Positions 1-8,192 of a stretch of DNA of 64,000 nt are shown here, piece after piece. Source of the stretch: Nitrospirota bacterium. GTDB taxonomy: Bacteria > Nitrospirota > Thermodesulfovibrionia > Thermodesulfovibrionales > UBA6898. Under the pieces are notes generated by a model that saw nothing but the letters and a program-made list of their open reading frames with translations, searched no databases and was not told the DNA's origin. Positions within the stretch are counted from its first letter, which is position 1, and the number at the start of each line of letters is the position of its first letter. A program made the position numbers and the translations under genes. The DNA lies in contig JACRMT010000007.1 of the NCBI GenBank assembly GCA_016214855.1, positions 62,001-126,000 on the forward strand, written 5' to 3'.

Positions 1-2
1 AC

Positions 3-65
3 AACGCTCATGATCACATTAACCGTGAAAATACGTTTGCGAATCTGAACTATTATCGCGTTTGA
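3..65 (+). CDS. C-terminal end of an unidentified gene cut by the left edge
   Basis: One plus-strand frame is open from base 3 to a TGA at 63-65 and would encode 20 residues ending in NYYRV. The residues look protein-like (a run of N, H, D, R, E, Y), but the fragment is too short to assign a family. A transposase or enzyme tail are both possible. It could also be chance. Bases 66-181, up to the convergent gene, show nothing I recognise. Confidence 0.25.
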   Translation, partial: NAHDHINRENTFANLNYYRV

Positions 66-181
66 GTGATCTTCATGCCTCGTTGACATACCATAACTCT
101 AACCAAGAACATTTCCGATGTCAATCAGGTCCCTCAGAAGAGGGTGCGGGTACCAGGAAAGAAACTTTATATCCGGTGCGA

Positions 182-1366
182 TTACACTGACTTGAGCGCA
201 GTTCTCAGATCATCGATGATATCGGCCGGGTCTTCAAGTCCGGTTGAAACTCTGATCAGCGCAGGATCCATGCCTGCCTTTCGGCATGCAGCGTCTGAAC
301 GATCGCCGTGAAACATGAGGGAACTGTTTAATACTAAAGTTTCTGTATCGCCAAGGCTTACGCCAATTTTACATAATCTGACATTATTCAGAAACCGTTG
401 ACAGGCACTTCTGCTTTCAAGGGTGAATGACAACATCCCGCCATACGCAGCCATCTGCTTTTTTGCGATCTCATGGCCTGGATGTTCTTTCAACCCTGGA
501 TATATGACACGTGTTATTTTCTTATGCCCTGAAAGAAAGCCTGTGATCTTCTCTGCTGACCTGCAGTGGTAGTCCATACGGACATGAAGCGTCTTTAAGC
601 CCCTGATAAAGAGCCACGCGTTGAAGGGGGATATGCATCCGCCCATGCAGAGCAGCATGGTCGCCCTGAGCCGGCCGATGAACTTCGTTGAGCCTGCCAC
701 AATGCCGCCAATGGCGTCGCCATGGCCGCCAATATATTTTGTCGCCGAATGGACAACGCAGTCTATGCCGTCGGACAGGGGATGCTGAAGATAAGGCGTG
801 GCAAACGTGTTGTCAATAACGCTGAAAAGCCTGTATTTTTTTGCCAGGGAAGCGATGGCCCTCATGTCAATAATGCTCAGCTCAGGATTTGACGGTGTTT
901 CAAAGAAAATAAGTTTTGTCTTTCGGTTGACCAGCGATGCTATTTGTTTCTGCACGTTGTCATAGGGATCGAAGAACCGGACCATGCAGCCGCTCTTTTT
1001 CAGGATCTGTTCAAAAAAGCCCTTTGAGCCGCCATAAATGCGGCTGCTCGATATCATCTCATCTCCAGGAGCAAGGACCTCCAGAAAAACGGCAGCCAGG
1101 GCAGCCATGCCGGATGCAAAGGCAACTGCATCCTCAGCTCTTTCAAGCGCTGCAAGCTTCTTCTCAAAGACCTCTACAGTGGGATTGCCTATTCTGGTAT
1201 AGACAAATCCCTTTTGAGCTCCCTGATTGACCCTGCCAGCCTCTTCAATGGTATCAAAGTAAAAGGTGCTGGTCTGAAAGATAGGCGTGCTCGAAGGATG
1301 GTGGGGAAACTGCCCCTCACCCTTGTGGACTGCGTCTGTTCCAAATCCTGTAATATTCTTTTTCAT
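182..1366 (-). CDS. Cys/Met-metabolism PLP-dependent transsulfuration enzyme
   Basis: A 394-residue fold-type I PLP enzyme of the cystathionine gamma-synthase / methionine gamma-lyase / O-acetylhomoserine sulfhydrylase family. The phosphate-binding YTRIGNPT motif is at residues 56-63, DNTFATP at 185-191, and the Schiff-base lysine is Lys210 in SATKYIGGHGD. Length is typical. The loop where methionine gamma-lyases carry a reactive cysteine reads YGGSKGFF, so I do not call it a methionine gamma-lyase specifically. It is the last gene of a minus-strand run recN-ferredoxin-this gene, 55 bp after the ferredoxin. Substrate choice (homocysteine synthesis or cystathionine metabolism) cannot be read from sequence alone; a role in sulfur amino acid metabolism is likely. 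Confidence 0.85.
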   Translation of the reverse strand: MKKNITGFGTDAVHKGEGQFPHHPSSTPIFQTSTFYFDTIEEAGRVNQGAQKGFVYTRIGNPTVEVFEKKLAALERAEDAVAFASGMAALAAVFLEVLAPGDEMISSSRIYGGSKGFFEQILKKSGCMVRFFDPYDNVQKQIASLVNRKTKLIFFETPSNPELSIIDMRAIASLAKKYRLFSVIDNTFATPYLQHPLSDGIDCVVHSATKYIGGHGDAIGGIVAGSTKFIGRLRATMLLCMGGCISPFNAWLFIRGLKTLHVRMDYHCRSAEKITGFLSGHKKITRVIYPGLKEHPGHEIAKKQMAAYGGMLSFTLESRSACQRFLNNVRLCKIGVSLGDTETLVLNSSLMFHGDRSDAACRKAGMDPALIRVSTGLEDPADIIDDLRTALKSV

Positions 1367-1421
1367 GGTTTTCGGGGGATCAAGGCGGGAAGCAGCTGTT
1401 CAGCCTGGTCAGGTAACGTCA

Positions 1422-1634
1422 CTATTCTTCCTGATAGACCGTAATAGCGATCTCCGGGCACATGTTCGCACAGATCGCGCAGCCCGTGCATTTCGCAGTA
1501 TCTATTGGGCTTGCAATAAAATACCCCACCTTGTTAAACTGCTTTGTCATCGCAATGACCTTCAAGGGACAAGCCTCAATGCAGTTGCCGCAGCCTTTGC
1601 ATAATTCCCGGTCAATGACAATGCTGCCTTTCAC
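1422..1634 (-). CDS. Small 2x[4Fe-4S] ferredoxin, oxidoreductase delta-subunit-like
   Basis: A 70-residue ferredoxin with two complete cluster motifs, CKGCGNCIEACP near residue 13 and CTGCAICANMCP near residue 49, enough for two [4Fe-4S] clusters. The length and the insertion between the clusters resemble the delta (ferredoxin) subunit of 2-oxoacid:ferredoxin oxidoreductases. No alpha, beta or gamma subunit lies beside it here, so it may be an orphan or an independent electron carrier. Its start overlaps the end of recN by 4 bp (ATGA-type junction), which implies translational coupling. Confidence 0.85.
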   Translation of the reverse strand: MKGSIVIDRELCKGCGNCIEACPLKVIAMTKQFNKVGYFIASPIDTAKCTGCAICANMCPEIAITVYQEE

Positions 1635-3295
1635 CTCGTTCTCTCCAGAAGCTCTTCAGCGTGCCTGCGGGATATCTCGGTAACTGTTCCGCTCAGCATT
1701 CGCGCGATCTCGTCCTGCCGTTCTGTTCCTGAAAGCTCATGCACGGAAACGGAAACGCCGTTGGCCTTCTGCCTCTTCTCTATCTTCAGGTGATGGTCAG
1801 CCAGACTCGCGATCTGAGGCAGATGAGTAATACAGATGAGCTGGTGCTTCCCGGATATCCTGAGGAGCTTCCTGGCAACACTGTCAGCGGTCCTGCCGCC
1901 AATACCTGCATCCACTTCGTCAAAGATCAGGACAGGAACGTGGTCAACATCAGCCAGAATGCTCTTCAGGCTCAGCATGATCCTTGAGAGCTCACCGCCT
2001 GAAGCTATCTTTGCAAGCGGTTTGAGCGGTTCTCCGCTATTTGCGGAAAAGAGAAAATCGATCCGGTCGATCCCGTTGAAATTGATCCTGCATTTGCCCT
2101 CCTGATCAGTTTCCTGGCTTACCTCGATCCTGAATTGCGTGTTCGAGAAGGCCAGCTCTCTGAGGGTCTTTTCAATCAGGTCTTCTATCTTCTTCGCGGT
2201 TTTTTCCCGCTTTTCTGAAAGGGCACGGGCAACGGTCAGGAGGGCCTCAACATTTTTCTTGAGCTCTTCCTCAACCGCCAAAAGTCGCTCATCAAAGGCT
2301 CCAAGCGACTCCAGCTCCTCAGAAGCAGTTCTCTTATAATCCAGAATTGCCTCTATGCTCTCTCCATATTTTTTCTGCAGCCTCTTTATCTTTTCGAGCC
2401 GATCCTGTACCTCATCTATGCGCTCAGGATCAAGATCGTATTTATCCTTGAATACCCTCAGCGCAATTGCGGCATCTTCAAGAAGCGGCATTGCAGATTC
2501 TACCAGGCTCAGCGTATCAGCGATACTGGGATCAACAGCCTGCATATCCCGCAGTTTGCCGAGAACCTTGGCAAGGTTGTCAGTGCATGCACCGTCCTCC
2601 TCGTAAAGGAGCGCATATGCGGTTTCGGTCAGTTCCTTCAGACGGCTTAGATTAGAGAGGATCTTCCGCTCTTCTTCAAGCGTCTGCTTTTCCTCCGGCA
2701 TCAACCCTGCTGATTCTATTTCATTGATCTGAAAGCTGAGAAGGTCTATTCTGTGAGCCCGCTCCTTGATCTTCTCGGCGAGTGCATTGAACTCTTCCCT
2801 GAGTGACTGCACAACAGCATAGAGCTCCCTCACCTGCTCTATCTCATGCGTATGGCCCCCATAGGAGTCAAGGATAAGCCGCTGCTTATCAGCCGTAAGG
2901 AGACTTTGATGTTCATGCTGACTGTGAATATCAACAAGGGATTTGCCCATCTCTGTCAGGGTCTGGAGCGTGACCATGGAATCGTTAATGTACGCCCTGC
3001 TTTTTCCTGAACTTGAGACGATCCTCCTGAGCACAATGCCCTCTGAAACGTCTATGCCGATCTCCGGCAATTCACTGGTATCTTCCAGTTCGAAGTATGC
3101 CTGAACCGTTGCTTCCTTTTCCCCTGCCTTGATCAGATCATTCTGGGCCCGATCACCCAGGGCAAGACCGAGAGCGTCAACGATGATCGATTTGCCTGCC
3201 CCTGTTTCTCCTGTCAGGACATTGAGCCCTTTTTCGAATCTGACCGTAAGATCATCGATGATCGCAAGGTTCCGGATGTTCAGTTCTTTCAGCAT
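1631..3295 (-). CDS. recN: DNA repair protein RecN
   Basis: A 554-residue SMC-like ATPase acting in double-strand break repair. The N-terminal half carries Walker A (GETGAGKS) near residue 30, followed by a long coiled-coil region. The C-terminal half carries the ABC signature region (ASGGELSR) and Walker B (LIFDEVDAGIGG). Length matches the family. It starts ATG at 3295 and leads a short minus-strand unit with the ferredoxin gene. No SOS box was identified upstream by eye. Confidence 0.95.
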   Translation of the reverse strand: MLKELNIRNLAIIDDLTVRFEKGLNVLTGETGAGKSIIVDALGLALGDRAQNDLIKAGEKEATVQAYFELEDTSELPEIGIDVSEGIVLRRIVSSSGKSRAYINDSMVTLQTLTEMGKSLVDIHSQHEHQSLLTADKQRLILDSYGGHTHEIEQVRELYAVVQSLREEFNALAEKIKERAHRIDLLSFQINEIESAGLMPEEKQTLEEERKILSNLSRLKELTETAYALLYEEDGACTDNLAKVLGKLRDMQAVDPSIADTLSLVESAMPLLEDAAIALRVFKDKYDLDPERIDEVQDRLEKIKRLQKKYGESIEAILDYKRTASEELESLGAFDERLLAVEEELKKNVEALLTVARALSEKREKTAKKIEDLIEKTLRELAFSNTQFRIEVSQETDQEGKCRINFNGIDRIDFLFSANSGEPLKPLAKIASGGELSRIMLSLKSILADVDHVPVLIFDEVDAGIGGRTADSVARKLLRISGKHQLICITHLPQIASLADHHLKIEKRQKANGVSVSVHELSGTERQDEIARMLSGTVTEISRRHAEELLERTR

Positions 3296-3371
3296 GGATA
3301 CCTAAATATAGCACAAACAATGGAGATTATGGTCATAAGCATGTCTGCCTTCAGGCCTCCGCCAGATGCGG

Positions 3372-4574
3372 TTATTGCATGAAAAAATACTGGACAATTG
3401 CTATGGCGAAGACTATTGCGCCGGCAGGGATCGTCTTTCTGTATATCCCGGAAAGGTCTGCCCTAAAATATTCTCTTGTCAGTATCAGACATAGATGTAC
3501 AGGAGAAAGGAGCACGCCGACAAAGCCCGAAACAAAGGCAAGAGACACCAGAGATAGCGGGGCCTGAGAACCGATACTGACAAGCAGGGGGAAGGTACTC
3601 CCCACAAACCCGACCGTATGGCCGGTCAGAAGTCCGGCAAGAAATGGAAGCAGGCAGAATACAGGCACCAAAGGAATACCATGCTCAATAAAAAACCTGC
3701 CCAGATCTTTCACTGCGCCTGAAGCGTCCATGGTTTCTTTGAAGAAAATAATGCCGGCAATCATAATGATCACGTCCCACGAAAAGCCGTATCTCACCGC
3801 AGCAAAGATCTGACGGCCGCTGTACCGACAGAGGATGAAGATAGGGATAAGCACAAGGAGCAAGGCATAATGAAGTTCAATGCCAACAACAATGACCAGG
3901 ATCATCACAACTAAAATCGGCAGGAAATTCAGCCACGCTCTCCTGTTAAGGCGCGACACAGGCTCGTCTCTGTTCTGCAGGGGATGTCCGATACCTCTCA
4001 TGCCATAAATAAATCCTGTCGCTACCAGAGCTGCCGCACAGACAGCATTTGTTATGGCCAGCCTGTTAAGCGGGATATGAGAAACAGCTGAGGCAAAAAC
4101 GATCCCGGGGTACAGCGGGAGAATGCATTCCCAGGGATGCCTGAACCAGTAGTTAATAAAGGCCTTTTCCTCTTGGCTCATCTCCGTATCCCTGGTTGCC
4201 ACCTCAACCATGGGAGCAGAGAAATAAGCGCCGCCAAGGGAAGGGAGCGTTCCTATCAGTAATGGCATCGATATGATGACAGCCTTCCTGGACCTGAAGG
4301 AACTTGTTATCGTATCCATCATGGCATTGAGAATATTTTGTTCCCTGAGAACCAGCTCAAATATCCTGATGAGCGATAAGGAGAGGAGAAGTTTGATGGC
4401 AATACTGCTGGCAACAACATTTCCGGCAATAACAAGGATATCTGACAGACTCATGCGATAGAGCAGGAACAAGGCCACTGAGGCAATGAACATTACATAG
4501 CCTATTCCGATCTTCCTCCTGAGCAGGCCGAGCATGAGGAAAAAAATAAGGGATATTTTTATAAGATCCGGCAT
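3372..4574 (-). CDS. DUF401 family integral membrane protein
   Basis: A hydrophobic protein of about 400 residues with roughly ten predicted membrane segments and short charged loops. It has the recognisable DUF401 sequence around SLGGAYFSAP and the NYWFRHPWE loop. The frame is open to an ATG at 4646, but the internal ATG at 4574 begins the typical MPDLIKISLIFF membrane start and is preferred; neither start has a convincing ribosome binding site. The function of the family is not established and a transport role is only presumed. It is transcribed away from the parS/parA region. Confidence 0.8.
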   Translation of the reverse strand: MPDLIKISLIFFLMLGLLRRKIGIGYVMFIASVALFLLYRMSLSDILVIAGNVVASSIAIKLLLSLSLIRIFELVLREQNILNAMMDTITSSFRSRKAVIISMPLLIGTLPSLGGAYFSAPMVEVATRDTEMSQEEKAFINYWFRHPWECILPLYPGIVFASAVSHIPLNRLAITNAVCAAALVATGFIYGMRGIGHPLQNRDEPVSRLNRRAWLNFLPILVVMILVIVVGIELHYALLLVLIPIFILCRYSGRQIFAAVRYGFSWDVIIMIAGIIFFKETMDASGAVKDLGRFFIEHGIPLVPVFCLLPFLAGLLTGHTVGFVGSTFPLLVSIGSQAPLSLVSLAFVSGFVGVLLSPVHLCLILTREYFRADLSGIYRKTIPAGAIVFAIAIVQYFFMQ

Positions 4575-4792
4575 TGTTAATTGTATCACAATCAGGGAAT
4601 ATGACGGGAGCGGGTCATTATGTAGCTTTGCGCGATATAGAGCCATACTTATGAGCTATTATCTCTGAATTTATCGATTATTCTTTCGTATTCTCAGAAA
4701 ATTGTTATGCATAAGAATACGTGCTATCGCTGAAAAATAGCGGGCCACCCCTCCTTTTTATGCAATCGCAACACACGGCTCCCTAAAGAAAT

Positions 4793-4808
4793 TGTTCCAC
4801 GTGGAACA
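4793..4808. promoter_or_regulatory. parS: parS site 1 (ParB-binding palindrome)
   Basis: TGTTCCACGTGGAACA is a perfect 16-bp palindrome. The symmetry extends to 20 bp (4791-4810) with flanking AT and AT. It matches the conserved chromosomal parS consensus (TGTTNCACGTGAAACA type) and lies just upstream of parA-parB. Confidence 0.95.
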
Positions 4809-4836
4809 ATCCTCGGACATTGACCATCACCCATAA

Positions 4837-4852
4837 TGTTCCACGTGGAACA
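4837..4852. promoter_or_regulatory. parS: parS site 2 (ParB-binding palindrome)
   Basis: A second exact copy of TGTTCCACGTGGAACA lies 44 bp from the first, so the two sites sit on nearly the same face of the helix (about four turns). It is about 40 bp upstream of parA and could let ParB autoregulate the operon as well as nucleate spreading. Confidence 0.95.
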
Positions 4853-4861
4853 AAAAATGCC

Positions 4862-4891
4862 TTAAATTGTCGCCCCTCACTATGCTATAAT
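4862..4891 (+). promoter_or_regulatory. Putative extended -10 promoter of parA
   Basis: TATAAT at 4886-4891 is preceded by TGC, giving an extended -10. A weak -35 (TTAAAT, 4862-4867) lies 18 bp upstream. The expected start site, about 7 nt downstream, falls on or next to the ATG at 4900, and there is no ribosome binding site, so a leaderless parA mRNA is likely. Confidence 0.55.
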
Positions 4892-4899
4892 GCATGCCC

Positions 4900-5670
4900 A
4901 TGAACAAAGTGATATCCATTGTAAATCAAAAGGGCGGGGTAGGAAAAACAACTACAGCAGTTAATCTTGCTGCCTCTCTTGCACTGTCAGGAGAAAAGAT
5001 ACTCCTGATAGACCTTGACCCTCAGGGCAACTCAACCTCAGGGCTTGGCATAGTCAGGGATGAGGTCGAAAAAACCCTGTACAGCGTTATTGCGGGTGAC
5101 TGCTCGCTTGCTGAGGCAGTAGTGCATACGCAGATAGAACAGCTTTTTCTGGTCCCTTCCAGCGCAGATCTGCTCGGAGCAGAAATTGAGCTCATCGAAA
5201 AAGATGGGCGAGAGGGTATTCTGGCCAAGACACTCGAAGACCTGAAGGATAGTTACCGGTACATATTCATAGATTGCCCCCCGTCTCTTGGCCTGCTGAC
5301 CCTGAACGCTCTTGTTGCTTCTGACTCAGTTCTGGTTCCTGTTCAGTGCGAGTATTACGCTCTTGAGGGGTTGAGCATGCTGACAAAGACGATCCGGCGC
5401 ATTCAGGCATCATTCAACCCTCGCCTTGACATCAAGGGCATTGTGCTGACCATGTTTGACACCAGGAACAATCTCGCTCATCAGGTAGTTGAAGAGGTGA
5501 GGAAGCATTTTGGGGATAAGGTATATCAGACGATGATCCCAAGAAATATTGCATTGGGCGAGGCTCCAAGTCATGGGAAGCCGGCAATGCTCTATGATAT
5601 GAAGTCCAGGGGGGCTCAGAGCTATCTTGCCCTGGCAAAGGAGATATTACGTGAAGACAGCACTGGGTAG
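4900..5670 (+). CDS. parA: Chromosome-partitioning ATPase ParA (Soj)
   Basis: A deviant-Walker ParA ATPase of about 256 residues that drives chromosome origin segregation with ParB. It has the KGGVGKTT P-loop near residue 11, FIDCPPSLGLL and the QGNSTSGLG region. Length is typical of chromosomal Soj. The frame also has an ATG at 4894; the ATG at 4900 gives the standard MNKVISIVNQ start and fits the promoter position. Two parS sites lie directly upstream. The gene overlaps parB by 20 bp. Confidence 0.95.
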   Translation: MNKVISIVNQKGGVGKTTTAVNLAASLALSGEKILLIDLDPQGNSTSGLGIVRDEVEKTLYSVIAGDCSLAEAVVHTQIEQLFLVPSSADLLGAEIELIEKDGREGILAKTLEDLKDSYRYIFIDCPPSLGLLTLNALVASDSVLVPVQCEYYALEGLSMLTKTIRRIQASFNPRLDIKGIVLTMFDTRNNLAHQVVEEVRKHFGDKVYQTMIPRNIALGEAPSHGKPAMLYDMKSRGAQSYLALAKEILREDSTG

Positions 5671-6472
5671 AGGGCTCGACGCCCTCATCCCTGATAAGGG
5701 AGAAAATATTACTCATATTGATCTAGATCGAATACTGCCGGGCAAGCAGCAGCCGAGAAAAGTATTCAATGAGAGCGCCTTGAATGAGCTTTCCGCATCT
5801 ATAAAAGAAAAAGGGGTTCTGCAGCCGATCCTTGTTTCGAGGACTGGTGACGGCTCCTTTTATCTGATTGCCGGGGAAAGAAGATGGCGGGCTGCTACAC
5901 TTGCCGGACTGAAAAAAATTCCGGCTATCATAAAGAATGTTGACTCACGAGACTCCCTCGAAATGGCATTGATCGAGAATATTCAGAGGGAGGAACTCAA
6001 TCCGATCGAAACAGCTGAAGGCTTCAACCGCCTGCTGCTTGAGTTCAGCCTGACCCAGGAAGACCTTGCAGATAAGGTCGGCAAGGAAAGAGCAACGGTC
6101 GCAAACTACCTGAGGCTTCTCAAGCTGCCTTCAGAAATAAAGGATATGCTGTACGCAGGAAAGCTGAGCATGGGACATGCCAGGGCATTGCTGGCACTCG
6201 ATGGCAGGATAAATCAGGTAGAAGCAGCCAGAAAGATCATAAAAAATGGGCTCAGCGTAAGAGAGGCAGAATTAATATCCAAAAAAACCAAGAAATCTGC
6301 TAAAATACCTCGCGATAATGACCCCCAGATCGCTTCTCTTGAGGAAAAGCTCTTGAGACACTTGGGAACAAAAGTTCATATTGCTCAGAAAAACAGAAAG
6401 AAGGGGAAAATAGAGATAGAATACTATTCTCTTGAGGAGCTTAACAGACTCCTTGACATATTAATGCAATGA
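5651..6472 (+). CDS. parB: Chromosome-partitioning protein ParB (Spo0J)
   Basis: The centromere-binding CTPase that loads on parS and stimulates ParA. The start is GTG at 5651, within the 3' end of parA, giving 273 residues beginning VKTALGRGLDALIP, the usual ParA-interacting N-terminus. The open frame extends further upstream but only into parA. The CTP-binding GERRWRAA motif, the ENIQREELNPIE motif and the helix-turn-helix (LTQEDLADKVGK) are all present, followed by a C-terminal dimerisation tail. It overlaps the next gene by ATGA. Confidence 0.95.
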   Translation: MKTALGRGLDALIPDKGENITHIDLDRILPGKQQPRKVFNESALNELSASIKEKGVLQPILVSRTGDGSFYLIAGERRWRAATLAGLKKIPAIIKNVDSRDSLEMALIENIQREELNPIETAEGFNRLLLEFSLTQEDLADKVGKERATVANYLRLLKLPSEIKDMLYAGKLSMGHARALLALDGRINQVEAARKIIKNGLSVREAELISKKTKKSAKIPRDNDPQIASLEEKLLRHLGTKVHIAQKNRKKGKIEIEYYSLEELNRLLDILMQ

Positions 6473-6993
6473 ACAACATTCTTATCACAGGTCTTCCCGG
6501 AGCGGGCAAAACAACGCTTATCAAGCGACTTTGTATTATTTTTAAGGAATTTAATCCTGTTGGCTTCGTGACCGATGAGGTTATGGACGAAGGAAGTGTT
6601 GCCGGCTTTGAAGTCAATAATCTCTATGGTGATAATAAGATCTTTGCCCATACAAAACTGAAGAGCAAGGTCAGTGTCGGTAAATATAAGGTTGATATCA
6701 AGGGATTTGAGACCTTTCTCGATCAGACCTTTTCCAGGGAAAAAAAGACCGGCCTCTATTTTATCGATGAGATCGGCAGAGCAGCATCAGAATCAAAAAA
6801 ATTCGGCAAGATCATCCTGTCACTCCTTGACGCAAAAAAACCGGTTATTGCTTCTATTACAGACAAAGGGACCGGCCTCATCAGTGACATCAGGAAAAGG
6901 GAAGATGTCAGAATCTTCGAAGTCACTGAGCAGAACCGTGAGATTCGCCTGAAAGAACTTACCATGGTTATCAGGGACCTTCTGCTGGAATAA
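6469..6993 (+). CDS. THEP1-like nucleoside-triphosphatase (NTPase_1 family)
   Basis: A 174-residue P-loop NTPase with Walker A (GLPGAGKTT) at residues 8-16 and Walker B (LYFIDEIGRAA) near residue 100. This arrangement fits the THEP1/NTPase_1 (DUF265) family, which hydrolyses NTPs in vitro with an unclear cellular role. It is translationally coupled to parB (ATGA, 4-bp overlap) and is followed after 20 bp by the NamZ-like gene, so it sits in the middle of the par/cell-wall operon. Nothing shows whether it serves either neighbour. Confidence 0.75.
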   Translation: MNNILITGLPGAGKTTLIKRLCIIFKEFNPVGFVTDEVMDEGSVAGFEVNNLYGDNKIFAHTKLKSKVSVGKYKVDIKGFETFLDQTFSREKKTGLYFIDEIGRAASESKKFGKIILSLLDAKKPVIASITDKGTGLISDIRKREDVRIFEVTEQNREIRLKELTMVIRDLLLE

Positions 6994-7013
6994 GCAGATA
7001 TTCTGCAGCGTCT

Positions 7014-8192
7014 ATGCCTCCTCTTGTCAGAACAGGAATTGACCTTATAGAAAAAAGATGGCCTGCAAAATTCAGGTATGCGAATATCGGTCTGCTTTTA
7101 CATCCTGCTTCCATAACCAGTAACTTCTCGCATTCTGCTGATATCTGTTTCAGATCAAAGAAACTCAAGGTCTCAGCATTGTTCGGCCCTCAGCATGGCA
7201 TTCGCGGCGAAACGCAGGACAATATGATCGAATGGGACAGTTTCAGGGACAGGAAAACCGGAATTCCTATTTATAGCCTGTACGGCAAAACGCGAAAACC
7301 ATCGCCTGAGATGTTAAAGAATATAGACATTATGGTGATCGATCTTCAGGACGTAGGGGCCCGTTACTACACATTCATATGGACCATGGCGCTGGTTATG
7401 GAAGCCTGCAGGGAGCAGAATAAGGCTGTCGTCATTCTGGACAGGCCCAATCCGATAAACGGAAAAGCTATCGAAGGCCCTGTCCTTAATCCAGAATATT
7501 CATCATTTGTGGGTCTGCAAAGTCTTCCCGTCCGCCATGGCATGACCATCGGCGAATTAGGCCTTTATTTCAAGGATGCCTTTTATCCTGATCTATGCCT
7601 TGACATCCTCCCCATGCAGGGATGGGAAAGAGATATGTGGTTCGATAACACAGGTCTGCCATGGGTTCTCCCTTCGCCCAATATGCCGACATTGGAAACA
7701 GCAGCTGTGTACCCCGGAATGTGTCTGCTTGAAGGAACAAACATAAGCGAGGGAAGGGGAACTACCCGGCCATTCGAGATATTCGGCGCACCCTTTATTG
7801 ACCCTGAAGCGCTGACAGCAGAACTTAAGGCTTTACACCTGCCAGGGGTTATTTTCAGGCCTATGCATTTTCTTCCGACCTTTCAGAAACATGCCGGGAA
7901 GCTTTGCGGCGGAGCCCAGATCCATCTGACAGACAGGGGAAAGTTCAGACCTTTCAAGACAGCTGCCGCAATTCTTAAGACTGTCCATGATCTTTACCCA
8001 GGAAAGTTCAGATGGAACAAGCCTCCCTATGAATACGAAAAAACCCTCCTGCCGATCGATATACTTGCAGGCACAGACCGCCTGAGAAAGGATATTGAAA
8101 ACAGAACGTCCATTGATCAGATGGAGAAATGGTGGAATGATGACCTTCATGAGTTTAACAGTAATATCCGAAAGAACTATCTGATCTATTAG
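7014..8192 (+). CDS. namZ: DUF1343 protein, NamZ-like exo-beta-N-acetylmuramidase
   Basis: 392 residues covering the complete DUF1343 (NamZ) fold. The N-terminal Rossmann-like part has LFGPQHGIRGETQ near residue 60 and MVIDLQDVGARYYT near residue 110. The C-terminal half has LPWVLPSPNMPT and EGTNISEGRGTTRPFE. Characterised NamZ enzymes release MurNAc from the non-reducing ends of peptidoglycan fragments. There is no signal peptide, so it would act in the cytoplasm on imported muropeptides. The motif I recall as PEHG in characterised members reads PQHG here. No clear ribosome binding site is seen. It overlaps by 1 bp the fused MurU-AmgK gene that would use its product, which strongly supports the assignment. 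Confidence 0.8.
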   Translation: MPPLVRTGIDLIEKRWPAKFRYANIGLLLHPASITSNFSHSADICFRSKKLKVSALFGPQHGIRGETQDNMIEWDSFRDRKTGIPIYSLYGKTRKPSPEMLKNIDIMVIDLQDVGARYYTFIWTMALVMEACREQNKAVVILDRPNPINGKAIEGPVLNPEYSSFVGLQSLPVRHGMTIGELGLYFKDAFYPDLCLDILPMQGWERDMWFDNTGLPWVLPSPNMPTLETAAVYPGMCLLEGTNISEGRGTTRPFEIFGAPFIDPEALTAELKALHLPGVIFRPMHFLPTFQKHAGKLCGGAQIHLTDRGKFRPFKTAAAILKTVHDLYPGKFRWNKPPYEYEKTLLPIDILAGTDRLRKDIENRTSIDQMEKWWNDDLHEFNSNIRKNYLIY

